This document shows positions 1 through 11,171 of a stretch of 64,000 bases of DNA, one piece after another. This DNA is from Heloderma charlesbogerti (taxonomy: Eukaryota > Chordata > Lepidosauria > Squamata > Helodermatidae), in NCBI GenBank assembly GCA_026122225.1, contig JANEZZ010000466.1, positions 62,001-126,000 of the forward strand, read 5' to 3'. The position numbers and the translations under genes are program-made. The notes beneath the pieces are model-generated. The model did no database searches, was not told the origin of the DNA, and saw nothing but the letters and a program-made list of their open reading frames with translations. Numbering within the stretch: the stretch's first letter is position 1; each line of letters begins with the position of its first letter.

Positions 1-51
1 CAGCCAGGTGCAAAACAGGGGATGAGGCAAACTGGAATTAATCCCCTACTT

Positions 52-187
52 CAGGGGTGGACAGAAAGTAGATCTCCAGATGTTTTGGACTTCAGCTCCC
101 AGCATTCCTGACCATTGGCCATGCTAGCAGGAGCTTCTGGGAGTTGAAGTCCAAAACATCTCGAGTTGTACCTTCTGCCCACCCCTG
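52..187. mobile_element. hAT-type MITE, palindromic (CAGGGGTGG ends)
   Basis: A 136-bp imperfect hairpin beginning CAGGGGTGGACAGAAAG and ending CTGCCCACCCCTG; the arms share the CAGATGTTTTGGACTTC core. Closely related to the copy at 21532-21668. No clear 8-bp duplication is left around it. Confidence 0.75.
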
Positions 188-763
188 AACATGACCCATG
201 TACTGCATATTCCTGTACAAAGCTACATCCAAGATACCATAGATCAGGGATTCTAACACAAAGAATCACAGCAGCCAGTGCAACTGCACAGAGATGTGGT
301 CAAAGGCATCCAATTAATACTCCCATTTTAGAAGTGAGGAACACTGAGATTAAGTGATTACCACATGGCCAACCATGCCAGAACTACAGGGTTTTTTTTT
401 AGAACTTTCAATGATATTTGCTATCATTAAACTATTGGAATTCAGAAATCCTTGGTGACCTACTGCAAATTACCCAGAGAACTACCAGGAAATCTCAATC
501 TACTCCCCAAGCCTGCCATAAACCAAAGCCCTGACAACATGTTTCTGCTTAAGGTGACACTAGAGAGGACTTTCAGCATTCAGCAGCTGGGACATTTCCC
601 CTTTGGAATCCGTGGTTTGATATGCCCTCCCAGCATCATGGGAGACATCATAGAGCTGCTTGTTCTCGTCCTCCCCACATGAGAAGCTGTGGTCCATGCA
701 GAAAACACCCACGCTATGGCTCCTCCTGTCAGACTCTCTGGAAAATGAGGCATGCAGAAGGAA
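188..763. other. Intergenic, nothing recognised
   Basis: I see no coding signal, known repeat or structured motif here; the short open frames are random. Confidence 0.5.
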
Positions 764-945
764 GGGTTGTAACTCAGTGGCAGAGCAGATAACTTTGAAT
801 ACAAAAAGATTCAGTTCCCATAATCTCCAGATAGGCTTGGGAAAGACCCCTGTCTGAAACCCTGGAGAGCTACCCACAGTCAGTATAAAGCAACTGTCAA
901 AGCTAGAGAGCTTTGGTATTGGGCAGTATAAAAACATAATAAATG
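764..945 (+). mobile_element. tRNA-derived SINE copy with LINE-like tail
   Basis: The head resembles a tRNA (GGGTTGTAACTCAGTGGCAG as A box; TTCAGTTCCC as degenerate B box). The body GGGAAAGACCCCTGTCTGAAACC is shared with copies at 1286, 10872, 15820, 16869 and 50998. The tail (GAGAGCTTTGG, GGCAGTATA) resembles an L2-type 3' end. Confidence 0.7.
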
Positions 946-970
946 GATGGATGGATGGATGGATGGATGG
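943..970. repeat. (GGAT)n microsatellite
   Basis: About seven perfect tetranucleotide units following the L2-like tail of the SINE at 764-945. Confidence 0.9.
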
Positions 971-1285
971 AAAAATCACTTTAAAAAAGTAAAGAAAATG
1001 GACAATCTTCAGATTCTGGGAAATTCTCTTGATAATCTGAGAAAAAGCACCTACCCTGCAATAGAGGCAATGCAGTTTCCTAAACCTTTTGTTTCAGGAA
1101 TGAAGTGGAAGGTTGGAGTTTATTTTTTCTAAGGTAGTGATTTTCAAACTGTGTTCTCAGGGGATCCTGATTTTGTTGTTATTGTCGTTGCCTCATTTTG
1201 TTTTTAACTGTCTTAAGGATTCCTCTGAGATCCATAGTGGCAGATAAGCTTCCCTGGAAAACTGCCTGTCTGCTATGACCAACCT

Positions 1286-1475
1286 TACATAGGAAGCTGC
1301 CTAGAATCAGATCATTGGTCCATCCAGCCCAGTATTGCCTACTGGCAGTGCCTCTCCAGGGTTTTGGACAAGGGTCCTTCCCCGCCGTACCTGGAGATGC
1401 TGGAAATTGAACCAGGGATCTTTGCATGCAAAGCAGTTGCTCTAACCACTGAACTGCCACAGCCTGACCCCCTTC
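1286..1475 (-). mobile_element. tRNA-derived SINE copy
   Basis: Reverse orientation, with the typical end TAGGAAGCTGCC and the tRNA-like head read in reverse (GCATGCAAAGCAGTTGCTCTAACCACTGA). Same family as 764-945; diverged. Confidence 0.75.
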
Positions 1476-2478
1476 AACATACAGCCCGAGAAGAGATTTG
1501 ATTATGATCTTGGTTACACTCCCGGTTCCTGCGGGGAACCTATTGGCTTGTCCAAAAGGCACCCCCCTCCCCAATATTCTGCAGTGCAAGAGGGTTTCTC
1601 AGCAGATGAGTGAACATTGAAAGGTTTCTTCAAATGCTGACTTAAAAAAAAAAACACACTGGTCAAAACAGCAATCATCAATGGGATTCGCTCTGTCTCC
1701 TCTGCCACCAGAGCGAGGGATCAGCCTTTGCGGCACACAGAAAAGCGAACACGTGTTTTTCTCCTGAGTAAGCAGTATCTTCCCTTTCCCACCCAGATCA
1801 AAGCCATTCCTATCCTCAACAGCTCCACTCCTCGAGGCATTTCTGCTACTCCACCCGCCTTTCTTTCTTTCCCAGATAAGGCCCAACCCCGTCTGCAGGT
1901 TGCACCGCTCTTGCTTCAGGCGTGAGCTTTCTCCCCACCCCTCACTGAAGCTCTCAGGAGCGCCTCAGATTTCAGACGAGCAGAGAAAGGCTGCCTAGCG
2001 TGCATCAACCTGCTCTCTGTACCCTTTGCTTAGACTTGTGTGTTTCCAGGATCTCCTGTTCCCATCTTACAGCATGCCAGCAAACAGGCTGTGGATGCCA
2101 CATTCCCCCCTCCTACAGCCCTGGGAAGCAAAAAGAAAATAGAAAACTGAAGACCAGAACTACAAAAGGCAGGCGTAAAACTGAACTTTTATTGGGGAAG
2201 AATACTGTAGCAAACCACCTCAGTAACACCACAATAACAAGCGGCCCTCTTGAGACTGCTATTCTTAACCCACTCCGAAGAGTTGCCCACCCCAGCCGCC
2301 CACAAAGTACCCACCACCGCCAACTTCTTACAACAACAGGATGCCCGGAGTGAAAAAGCCCTGCGGAATAAAAAGTGCTGTAGGAAGCAAAGGCGACTAC
2401 TCTTGTTTTAACTCGGCTCAGCTCCTAGATTGGTATCTTTGCCATGCAAAACGACATTTAAGTTCTCAGGCTGTTGAT

Positions 2479-2861
2479 TTTATTTTTATTTTTTGTGAAC
2501 AGTTAAACACTGGAAAAAAAATCTATAATATATATCTCAGTCCTCCATGACAAGTTAGGAAGAGCCTTGTGTTAACCAGGTGCTGAACCAGACACAAGAG
2601 TTTATACAAAGCGAGGAGCTCCAGACTGCAGCGAGAACACGGCCCAGGGACAAAGGTAACCCCACAGCTGCCACACAAGGAGAGTCAGGTAAACGCTCAA
2701 GTCCCATGCATATAAATCAGTCCCCTTTTGCTGTCTAAAACCCAGCTGGAACTTTCAGGAGCTGGAGACACATCTTATAAAAATAGGGCGATTTGGGAAA
2801 GGGAGAAAAAGAGAGACTGAGGGGGAGACGGGAGTTACCGTCGTTCTGTGGTCTGAAAAGT
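2479..2861 (-). terminator. SFN: SFN 3' UTR with proximal poly(A) signals
   Basis: Downstream of the SFN stop the minus strand has two adjacent AATAAA hexamers at 2485-2490 and 2479-2484, giving a 3' UTR of about 370-400 bases. A further AATAAA at 2188-2193 would give a longer form of about 690 bases. No repeats are recognisable between 2190 and 2861, which fits transcribed UTR. Which signal is used cannot be decided from sequence alone. Confidence 0.5.
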
Positions 2862-3602
2862 TCAGTTCTTTGGCTCTTCGCCAGCCTCTCCCCCTTCTTC
2901 TCCTGAGCATTCTGCCGTCCATAATGTGAGGTTGTCCCTGAGAAGCTGCATGATGAGGGTGCTGTCTTTGTAGGAGTCTTCACTGAGTGTGTGGAGGTCC
3001 TTCATGGCTTCATCGAAGGTAGTCTTGGCCAGCTTGATGGCTTCTTCTGGGGCGTTGGCGATCTCATAGTGGAAGACCGAGAAGTTGAGGGCCAGGCCCA
3101 GGCGGATGGGGTTTGTGGGCTGCATCTCCTTCTTGCTGATGTCCATCGCCTCTTGGTAGGCTTTCCGGGCGTTGTCAATGATCTGCTTGCGGTCATCGCC
3201 GGTGGCCACTTCAGCCAGGTAGCGGAAATAGTCGCCTTTCATCTTCAAGTAGAAAACCTTACTCTCTGGGTCACTGGCTTTCTGAATGAGATGCTTGTCC
3301 AGCAGCCCCAGGACGACATTGCAAACGCTCTTCAGCTCCTTCTCAATCTTCTCCCGGTATTCGTTGACCAGCTGAGCTTTGTCATCTCCTTCCTCAGTCT
3401 TATGTTCGATGCTGGAGACAACCCTCCAGGCGGACCTCTGACAGCCGACCACGTTCTTGTAGGCCACAGAAAGGAGGTTGCGTTCCTCGTTCGAGAGCTC
3501 CGCTCCATCCTCCACCACAGCCTTCATGAAGTCAGCCATGTCCTCGTAACGCTCGGCCTGTTCAGCCAGCTTGGCTTTCTGCACTTGGTGGTTCCTGGCC
3601 AT
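2862..3602 (-). CDS. SFN: 14-3-3 protein sigma (stratifin), single exon, complete
   Basis: Phosphoserine/phosphothreonine-binding adaptor of the 14-3-3 family, cytosolic dimer; in mammals it is an epithelial, p53-inducible cell-cycle regulator. The frame is open for 246 residues (human sigma has 248) and contains no intron, as in mammals. All family landmarks are visible: the phosphate-binding residues K49, R56 and R127-Y128 (equivalent to human R129-Y130, shifted by a two-residue deletion in the loop near residue 70), the [12 protein letters not shown] helix, and the [18 protein letters not shown]-terminal helix with an acidic tail. Sigma identity rather than another isoform is supported by M200, D202 and H204, matching the sigma-specific human M202/D204/H206, and by the dimer residues E20, F25 and Q55. 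The start is the ATG at 3602: its context has A at -3 and G at +4, and the upstream in-frame extension begins only at a GTG. The stop is TGA at 2862-2864. Confidence 0.97.
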   Translation of the reverse strand: MARNHQVQKAKLAEQAERYEDMADFMKAVVEDGAELSNEERNLLSVAYKNVVGCQRSAWRVVSSIEHKTEEGDDKAQLVNEYREKIEKELKSVCNVVLGLLDKHLIQKASDPESKVFYLKMKGDYFRYLAEVATGDDRKQIIDNARKAYQEAMDISKKEMQPTNPIRLGLALNFSVFHYEIANAPEEAIKLAKTTFDEAMKDLHTLSEDSYKDSTLIMQLLRDNLTLWTAECSGEEGGEAGEEPKN

Positions 3603-3815
3603 TGTGGGGGCAGTGGAAGGGAGCACTGGGTAACAGGCCGGCTTTGAGAGGGATCAGGCAGCTGCTTGGAGAGCCGTCAGAGTCTCTGCTGAGTTCAGCG
3701 GCTGGGATCGGTTTTTGGCTTGGCGTCTCAGCCTGGAGCAAGAACAAGGCGTGGTGAAGAAGCTCTCAATGAACCCTTCCCCCACTTCCTTTCGTGCAGC
3801 CGCTCCTTAAAAGGA
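3603..3815 (-). promoter_or_regulatory. SFN: SFN 5' UTR and proximal promoter candidate
   Basis: This is the 200 bases immediately upstream of the SFN start on the minus strand. It is moderately GC-rich and free of recognisable repeats. A TATA-like CTTTTAAGG lies near 3804-3812, about 200 bases before the ATG, where a core promoter could sit. I cannot identify p53 half-sites with confidence by eye. The transcription start is inferred, not seen. Confidence 0.35.
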
Positions 3816-4053
3816 AAGCTGGTGTGATTCACCTTGGAGCAAGAGAGTGAATGAATGTGTACCTGCTAAGGATGAGGAAATGCAGCCTGCTCCGAGACCT
3901 CTTGGGCAAGAGGCCGCTTGTCCTAGCAGAGGCTTTAGCGGAAAAAAAAGATGGGCCACAGGGTAGGAGCTCAAATAGATTGTTTCCCTCCAGGGGGCAG
4001 TGCACATACATCTCCTCTAACCCGACCCTAATGCTGGCCTTGTTCTAAGATGC

Positions 4054-4179
4054 CAGCCTTCCCCAACCTGGTGCCCTTCAGATGTTTTGGACTTCACTTC
4101 CCATCAGCACAGCCAATGGTCAGGAATGCTGGGGTTTGTAGTCCAACACATCTGGAGGGCACCAGGTTGGGGAAGGCTG
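4054..4179. mobile_element. hAT-type MITE, palindromic (CAGCCTTCCCC ends)
   Basis: 126-bp hairpin starting CAGCCTTCCCCAACCTGG and ending CCAGGTTGGGGAAGGCTG (18-bp terminal inverted repeats). Flanks TAAGATGC (4046-4053) and TAATATAC (4180-4187) match at 6 of 8 positions, an eroded 8-bp target duplication. Confidence 0.8.
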
Positions 4180-4609
4180 TAATATACCTTTCCATCCTCC
4201 TCATTCTCTAGCCTCCATTTGCCAGTAGTCCAGTGAACCTCAGACTCTGTGAAATATTGCCCCATTTACAAGGCGGGGCAATAATGCTGATTATCTTAGT
4301 GCAATCCTATACATGTCTACTTAGAAGTAAGGCTCACTGAGTTTAATGGGGCTTACTCCTAGATAAGAATTGCAGCCTTAATTGGGCCTGACCCTTCCTT
4401 CTGGGGTACTATCCGGCTTAGCACCCACAGTAACTGTGTGGAGATTTCCATGCCACTGCTAAAACAAAAAAGGACACCCCCCTCGCAAAAAAATAACTTT
4501 AAAAGTGTATTGCCAGCAAGCACACATTTGACAGCATTTGATAGGTTTTTAATCAGGTCATGGGATATTATTTGCATATGCGTGTGTGTGTATGCGTGCC
4601 TGCTCTGTT

Positions 4610-4735
4610 TAAGGTTATAGCTAAACTGGTTTTATATTATGCAGAATACTGTACTTTTAAGGTTTTTAATCTATGTTAAATGCCCAGAGAGCTTTGGCTA
4701 TTGGCCAGTATAGAAATGTAATAAATTAAATGAAA
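4610..4735 (+). mobile_element. L2 LINE 3' end fragment
   Basis: Carries the GCCCAGAGAGCTTTGGCTATTG motif and AATAAAT-rich tail shared with the L2 copy that ends near 49660. No coding sequence remains. Confidence 0.65.
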
Positions 4736-4807
4736 TCCCACTGCTGCCTTTCAGAACATGTGGGTCAAGGCAAATGGATATAAATACTATTTTAGTAGGA
4801 GTGCTAA

Positions 4808-4965
4808 CAGTGGAGGCTCGTGGCTCTGATGTCAGTGGTGTGGTGAATCCATTCCAGGTTTTAGTCAGAATCAGTCAGAATTCTAAAGGAGCTCTCCAAG
4901 AGTTCTGACTGAAACCCAGAGCAGATCCATCGCCTCACTGACATTGGAGTCACCAGCCTCCACGG
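4808..4965. mobile_element. hAT-type MITE with 8-bp target duplication
   Basis: 158-bp hairpin, ends CAGTGGAGGCT and AGCCTCCACGG; inner arms share ATGTCAGTG and the TTCTGACT core. Flanks AGTGCTAA (4800-4807) and AGTACTAA (4966-4973) match at 7 of 8, as expected for hAT insertion. Confidence 0.85.
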
Positions 4966-4973
4966 AGTACTAA

Positions 4974-6042
4974 CCCCTCTTTTCTTCATCCCAGTCTACG
5001 GCTGGACTTTAGGGCCAAATGTCAGGCCCCTGCAGCCAAGGGGGGCCCCAGTGACCACCCAGGGGGCAGCAAGTGATGAGGGCAGCAGAAGCAAACTCCA
5101 TTTTATTCCTGTACTCATGATGGTGCTATGATTTAAGGGAGTTTAAAGTGCAAAACTACATATGCTTAAAGCATTTATTTATTTTTTTAAAATCAGGATT
5201 GTGAAAAGGATTTTGTTGTAGTAATATATCAGGAACGTAGAAGCAGTTGTAAAGCATGGAATGGTGGATGGGGAGCAAACAGAAATGTTAGTTGTGAGTT
5301 TCCCAACTGAAGTAATGCACGTGATCATTTAAAGCCCCCCCCGCCCCGCCCCGCCATAAAACCATTAAATCCAGGCCCAGGGTCTAAAATTACCTAGTTG
5401 CACCTCTGATCTCTGTTGCACTTGTGAAACAACATGATTGCACGATCCTGGAAGATCCAGCATGGCTTGTCTTATGTTCTTATGGTCTCTGTTGCCTACC
5501 ACCACCACCCTGCCAGGCCTGTGCAGTTGCTCCTGACACTGAACTGACAGACAGGAGCTGACTATCTACTTCTTCCCAGCGTTCTCTCACAGTGTCCCAG
5601 AGAACTGCAAAAGTTTGCTGGGTCACACCAAAAGACCATCTAGTCCAGTATCCTGTTTCTGCTACTGGGCAGCTGGATGCTTCCTGAGTCTCCACTCAGG
5701 GGTTGGAGGCAATAGCCCTACTCTGTAGTCTGTCCCTGGTATCTCGCACTAACAGGTACACCATCTCTGAACATGAAGGTGTCACTTAACTGTCATGGCT
5801 AATAGTCATTGATGGACTTATTTATTACATTTCTAATCTGCTGAATAATGAAACTTTAGGCAAATTCACAGAGAGTAAACCTAGCAATGGCTATTAGTAG
5901 GTATGCTTGAGGAGTTCATTGGGTCTCTGTTTTTAAGGGTTTCACACTTCCAGGCCTAACACACAGGTCAGAATGAAGTTATCCTTTGGCTTTCACATTT
6001 GTCCGAACTTTGCAATACAGTTCTCAGCTCAAAGTAATGTAC
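4974..6042. other. Intergenic; C-rich tract, otherwise nothing firm
   Basis: No gene. A C-rich tract with CCCCG units lies at 5334-5356. The stretch around 5600-5760 (CCATCTAGTCCAGTATCCTG) looks like a decayed SINE/LINE tail but is too diverged to assign. Confidence 0.45.
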
Positions 6043-6275
6043 CAAAATGGCTAGAGTGTTGGACTGGGAGCTGGGAGATCTGTGTTCTAGTCCCCATTCT
6101 GCCACGAAGCTCATTGGGTGATTTTGGGCCAGTCACAGACTCTCAGCCCAACCTACCTCACAGGGTTGTTGTTGTGAGGATAAAATGGAGAGGAGGAGGA
6201 TTATGTATGTTGCCTTGGGTTCCTTAAGGAGGAAAAAAGGCAGGATATAAATGTAACAAAATAAATAAATATAAA
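6043..6275 (+). mobile_element. MIR-like CORE-SINE
   Basis: tRNA-like 5' part with a B-box-like GTTCTAGTCCCC, a CORE-like segment (GGGTGATTTTGGGCCAGTCAC), CCTACCTCACAGGGTTGTTG, and an AT-rich (AAAT)n tail. This is the organisation of MIR-type SINEs in reptiles. Confidence 0.75.
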
Positions 6276-6295
6276 ATGTGCATTTTAGGTTAAAA

Positions 6296-6520
6296 TGCAT
6301 ACAGATGCAGCACCCCGTTTATGAAATGCCCTCCCCAAGGCAAAGACCTTCCTTTTCTCCCAGGCATTTTAGATACCACAGTTTTAGATCTTATGGCTTT
6401 TCTTAGATATATCTTTGAATTTATATATTCATGTGCTGTTTATCATTTTGTATTGTATTTTATCCTTTTGACTTTGTAATCCACCCAGTGAACATTTGTT
6501 ATTGGGCAATTAAAAAAACT
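6296..6520 (+). mobile_element. Decayed L2-like LINE 3' fragment
   Basis: Shows the relic of the L2 C-terminal region and 3' UTR (CCCCAAGGCAAAGACCTTCC ... CCACCCAGTGAAC ... TTATTGGGCAAT). Non-coding. Confidence 0.5.
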
Positions 6521-7089
6521 ATTTTAGGAGAAAATGCACATCTTAGGATAAAGTGCAAACAAGAAGGCATCTCAGGATAAAATGCATACAAATCTATGCA
6601 TACAATGGAACACAATAAGATAATCAGTTACAGGCATCAAGAATGGTATGGACTCAAGAGCAGTGAGCTTGTTGGCAGGAGACTTTCTTTTAAAAGCCTC
6701 CAAAAGGCACTTCCCACACCTAACAATTACTTTAACTGTTTGACCAGGAGGACTGGACTTTTCTTTTGAGAGATGTGTATGTGTGTGCACATCTATTCAC
6801 ACTTGATGACTGCAGTCTTATGTGATGATTTGCATGTGTGAAACTGCCATAATAGACCAAACATCACAGACAAGCTCTCCCATTTCCTCTTTTTTGGCAG
6901 TTCATAAACACACACCCTTTACAGAAAGTTGCCTTCTCTCTCTCTCTCTCTCCCTCCCTCCCTGTCCACCCCCCTGCTCCAAACCCTCCCACATTCAAAT
7001 AGAATTCCAGGGTCAACCAGTACCTTCCCACCTGGGTTTTTTTTATGCACACACATACACCTTACAAAGAGGCTTTAACTCTTTGTTAA

Positions 7090-7255
7090 AGAGTTAAAGC
7101 ATTTGGGGTGGGTTAGGGTATTTAAAAAAAAATTATGGTAAAATTTTATTGTTTTAAATTGTTTTATGGTGGGTTGTACATCGCCCAGAGTGGCTGGGTG
7201 ACCAGTCAGATGGGCGATTAATAAATTTAATAAATAAATAAATAAATTAACAAAT
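7090..7255 (+). mobile_element. L2 LINE 3' tail
   Basis: TTGTACATCGCCCAGAGTGG, GGGCGATTAATAAAT and a terminal (AAAT)n run: an L2-type 3' end without coding sequence. Confidence 0.65.
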
Positions 7256-7774
7256 ATTTTCAGTACATTCTCGTCTGTTCTTTGCCATTCTCTGCATCAG
7301 CCTGCATGGAGCTACAAAAACGTTTCTCTCTCAGAATTAAACCTGTTGCCACTTGTCAAGGGAAGACTTTTCCTTTCTTCTGACACTGCGGAAAAGAACG
7401 GGGGTGGGGTGGAGAAAAAGCCCAGCTTGATGACAAATTCCTTGCACTGCAGAGTGCTTTGGGGGCCTTAGGTGATACATCCCAGGTTAGCCATGGGATG
7501 GGACGGGTGGGGCTGATAACTCAGCCGCTCCAGTTAGAGAGTGAATTGTTCCATCAGGGTGACTCATGGCTGATCTATGCAAGTGGTGTGTGAGCAAAGC
7601 TCCTTCGTAGCATCTTAATCCAATGACAGACCAGCACTCAGAGACTTTCTTTTCAACCCTGGAGACTGGGTGTGAGGAGGGGATGCCTACGGCAATAGAA
7701 GAAAGAGGCCAGGAGACCTGAAGCGTGCCTGGACACCTCCAAGGATCTTTTCAGAAATATAGCAAGGATGTCTA

Positions 7775-8115
7775 ATTTAATAGAACCACAGAAGCAAAGA
7801 GTGACTTGCTGGCTATGTAGTCCAGCTGCACACCCAACTCTTGATGCAAGAAATGTAGAGCTAGATCATTCCCAGCAGAGGGCTGTCTAGCTTCTGCTTG
7901 AAGACCTCCAGCAAGGGTTCCATTGTTGAACTGCTCTGGAAATGTATCCTAATGTTCAAGTGGAATCTATGCTCCTGTAACTTAAGTGCATCAGATCAAG
8001 TCCTGCCGTCAGGGGCAGCAGAGAACCAGTCCTTGCCTTCTTCTATGTGACAGCTCTTCATATATTTCAAGAGTGATGTATTCGGTATTCTTGAGGGGCC
8101 ACTCTATTCTCCAGA
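7775..8115 (-). mobile_element. Old CR1 LINE fragment
   Basis: Reads in reverse like the CR1 C-terminal and 3' UTR region also seen at 34030-34400 (GACTTGCTGG, GGCTGTCTAGCTTCTGCTTG, TGTGACAGCTCTTCATATATTT). Heavily diverged. Confidence 0.55.
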
Positions 8116-8249
8116 CCCAGATCTAGTATCTAGACATCATCAGAAATTGAATGGCAATAGATTGAGAACAGACAAAAGTCCTTCTTCACACAGCATGTGA
8201 TTAATAGCTGGAACTTACTGCAACAAGATGTGGTGATGACCACTGGCTT

Positions 8250-9298
8250 TGTTGTTGTTCAGTCGTTAAGTCGTGTCCGACTCTTCGTGACCCCATGGAC
8301 CATAGCACGCCAGGCCTTCCTGTCCTGCACTCTCTCCCGGAGCATGCTCAAGTCCATATTCATTGCATCGGTGATGCTATCTAGCCATCTCATCTTCTGC
8401 CATCCCCTTCTCCTTTTGCCTTCAATCTTTCCCAGCATCAGGGTCTTTTCCAGGGAGTTTTCTCTTCGCATTAGGTGGCCAAAATATTTGAGCTTCAGCT
8501 TCAGTATCTGTCCTTCCAATGAGCACTCAGGGTTGATTTCCTTTAGGATGGACTGATTTGACCTCCTTGCAGTCCAGGGGACTCGTAAGAATCTTCTCCA
8601 GCACCACAGTTCGAAAGCATCGATTCTTCAGCGCTCAGCCTTCCTTATAGTCCAGCTCTCACAGCCATATGTTACTACTGGGAAAACCATAGCTTTGATG
8701 ATACGAACATTTGTTGGCAAGGTTCTCTGTGATGTCTCTGCTTCTTACTATGCCGTCTAGGTTTGCCATAGTTTTCCTCCCGAGGAGCAAGCATCTTTTA
8801 ATTTCATGGCTACAGTCACTGTCTGCAGTGATCTTGGAGCCCAAGAAAGTAAAATCTGTCACTGCTTCCATTTCTTCCCCTTTTATATGCCAGGAAGTGA
8901 TGGGGCCAGATGCCATGATCTTAGTTTTTTTAATGTTGAGTTTCAAACCAGCTTTTGCACTCTCCACTTTCACCCTCAACAAGAGGCTCTTTAGAACCTC
9001 TTCGCTTTCTGACATTAGGGTGGTATCATCTGCGTATCTGAGGTTGCTGATAATTCTCCTGGCAATCTTAATTCCGACCTGTGATTCATCCAACCCAGTG
9101 TTTCTCATGATGTACTCTGCATATAAGTTAAATACACAGGGCGACAATATGCAGTCTTGTCGTACTCCTTTCCCAATTTTGAACCAATCGGTTGTTCCAT
9201 GTCCGGTTCTTACTGTTGCTTCTTGACCCTCGTACAGGTTTCTCAGGAGACAGGTAAGGTGGTCTGGTACTCCCATCTCTTTAAGAATTTGCCAGAGT
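8250..9298 (-). mobile_element. Bov-B (RTE) LINE, 5'-truncated, 13-bp TSD
   Basis: A 1049-bp minus-strand copy flanked by a perfect 13-bp target duplication TGACCACTGGCTT (8237-8249 and 9299-9311). Translation gives the Bov-B reverse transcriptase from MGVPDHLTCLLRNLYEGQEA through the C-terminal [32 protein letters not shown] end and a (GTT)n tail. The catalytic LRYADDTTL box is intact. At least one frameshift separates the RT block (8659-9276) from the C-terminal block (8259-8519), and GVRQG has become GVRQD, so the copy is dead. Bov-B is known for horizontal spread between squamates and ruminants. Confidence 0.93.
8659..9276 (-). pseudogene. Bov-B reverse transcriptase fragment
   Basis: 205 codons open, with the RT palm motifs (GVRQDCILSP, LRYADDTTLM, LNIKKTKIM, FLGSKITAD). 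Truncated at the 5' side by incomplete reverse transcription and out of frame with the remainder at 8259-8519. Part of the element at 8250-9298, not a host gene. Confidence 0.9.
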
Positions 9299-9884
9299 TG
9301 ACCACTGGCTTAGATGGCTTTAAAAGGGGATTGGAGAAATTCATGGAGAAGGGTGGCTATTGGCCATGATGACTCTATAGAGCCTCCATGTTCAGGGGCG
9401 CTGAATACCTGTCACTGGGGAATAACAGCAAGAGAGGGCTATTGCCCCCAGGTCCTCCTTGTGGGTTTCCCATGGCGCTCTGGCTGGCCACTACGTGGTG
9501 GATTAGATGGGCCTTTGCTCTGACTCAGCAGGCCACTTAAGTTCCTAATGTTTAGATTAATTGACCCCCACAAGTGGTCAGGCAGTATAGTAAAATTGGC
9601 ATAATGTACTACTAAAGGCTTTCACAGTTGTGGAGTATTTGTTCTCTATTTCCATTGCAGCTGCTTGCACTTTTCAGGATTGTCTCTTCAGTACATGGTG
9701 GAAACATGGGTTGCCTCTTTAGCATTTGATGGAAACTAACCCTCTGGTCCTTTGGCATTTTCCTCCATTAGTTTCATTGTGGCCTTGTGGAGCACCTAAA
9801 TTAGGTGCTCCACACCTATGTACCAGGGACAAGAGATGGTCCCTGGATCACAGTTTAAGAATCACGGCTCTAAAATGGATAATG

Positions 9885-10800
9885 CTACTACTGCAATGTG
9901 TTGTATGTGAGACTGCCTTTGAAGACTTCTTGAGAACTTCACCTAGTACAAAATACAGCTGCTAAGCTACTAAATGGGATTGGCCATAGGGAATGTATCT
10001 TACAGGCATGTGAACAGCTTCACTGGCTGCTGCTCCATTTCTGGGCACAATTCAAGGTGCGGGTAGTTCACTCTTAAGCCCTAAAGAGCTTGGGACCTTC
10101 TGCCTTGAATCTGCTTGAATCTTAACACTCCTAAATTGGAGGCCCCCCTCCTGATCCGCTTGCCATGACATTAGGGGAGTGGTGACTGGAGAAGAGGGTC
10201 TTCTTGGTCATGGCACCCCATCTATGGAATGTTTTCCCCAGAGAAGCTACCTGGTGCCAAGTTTGATGTCATTTCATCACTTCCTTTCCCCAGGCATTCC
10301 AGGATGTGGTGTCAAGATGCTTTTAACAGTGGTGTTATCTGTTCCAGTGAATGATATTGCTCCATACGGCTGCTGCTTCTGCTAGTTTTGTGTTTTAAGA
10401 TTTTGTTTTGCAGAAGTGGGAGCTGCCACAAAAGGCTGCAATGGGGAGTGCTCCTTTTCAGGCTTTCAGTTGGCCAGTTGTGCTGTTCTCCAGCATACTC
10501 TATTCCATCCCCCTCCCCCAGCATTCTATGACCAATGAGCATGTGCAGTCTTCATTGGGCTGTTTGGAGTTTGCTTTCTGTTTTTCTCCCTCTTAATTTT
10601 TTCTAAAGGATTTTGTTTTTGGTATTTCTGCAAACTTTGGGGTTCTTCCCCTTGTGTTTCTCACTGGCCCTGGTTTTTTGTCAGCACTCACCAGCTGACT
10701 TTGCTGTTACCGTTGTTATTAGTGTTGTTTGATTCTTTTAATACATATGCAGCCCTGAGAGATTTGTACTGAAGGGTGGCATAAGAATTTACAACACTGA
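9885..10800 (+). mobile_element. Diverged L2 LINE fragment
   Basis: Follows the L2 order seen at 49060-49640: AAAATACAGCTGCTAAGC, GCTTCACTGGCTGCTGC, the TTCAAGGTGCGGGTAGTTC relic of the RFKVLVLTF segment, CACCCCATCTATGGAATG, then an AT-rich tail with GCCCTGAGAG. No open frame. Confidence 0.6.
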
Positions 10801-10871
10801 TAAATACTGGGCGCATGGACCACCAGTTGGGTATCCCTGGTTTATAGCATGGCAATTACACAGTTGTTTGG

Positions 10872-11055
10872 GGAGGGAGAATAGCTCAATGACAGAGTAG
10901 CTGCTTTTCATGCAGAAGGTCTCAGATTCAATCCCTGGCACCTTTAGTTAAAACGTAGCAGCAGTTGATGGGAAAAAATCTGCCTGGGACCCTGCAGTCC
11001 AAGCAGACAATACCGGGCCTAATGGGCCAGGGGTCTGACTCAGTCCAGGCCAAAT
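10872..11055 (+). mobile_element. tRNA-derived SINE copy
   Basis: Forward copy: GAATAGCTCAATGACAGAG (A box), CAGATTCAATCCC (B box), CATGCAGAAGGTC anticodon-arm remnant, and the family body to GGTCTGACTCAGT. Confidence 0.75.
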
Positions 11056-11171
11056 TAAGGCATGGGCTCTCAGGATTGCAGCCCAGGGACCACCAGTGTT
11101 CTAGGCTCACCTCCAAAACATCATGCTTGCGTCAGTTCTTGCAGCACAGTATTTTGTTTCTGCCATGCCTT

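Larger units (their letters stand above)
8118..9555 (+). mobile_element. L3/CR1-like LINE 3' end, split by a Bov-B insertion
   Basis: The halves 8118-8249 and 9299-9555 join to an L3-like C-terminal coding relic (CTTCTTCACACAGC ... GATGGCTTTAAAAGGGGATTGG) plus 3' UTR, the same family as 39862-40745 read in reverse. The Bov-B element at 8250-9298 interrupts it exactly between two 13-bp duplicates. Confidence 0.75.

Noticed and set aside
3603..3626. N-terminal extension of SFN by eight residues
   Set aside because: It begins with GTG, not ATG. The ATG at 3602 has a good Kozak context and aligns with the start of known 14-3-3 sigma.
2991..3647. Long plus-strand open frame (218 codons)
   Set aside because: It is the antisense shadow of the SFN coding exon; no independent homology.
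8711..9226. Plus-strand 171-codon frame
   Set aside because: Antisense of the Bov-B reverse transcriptase.
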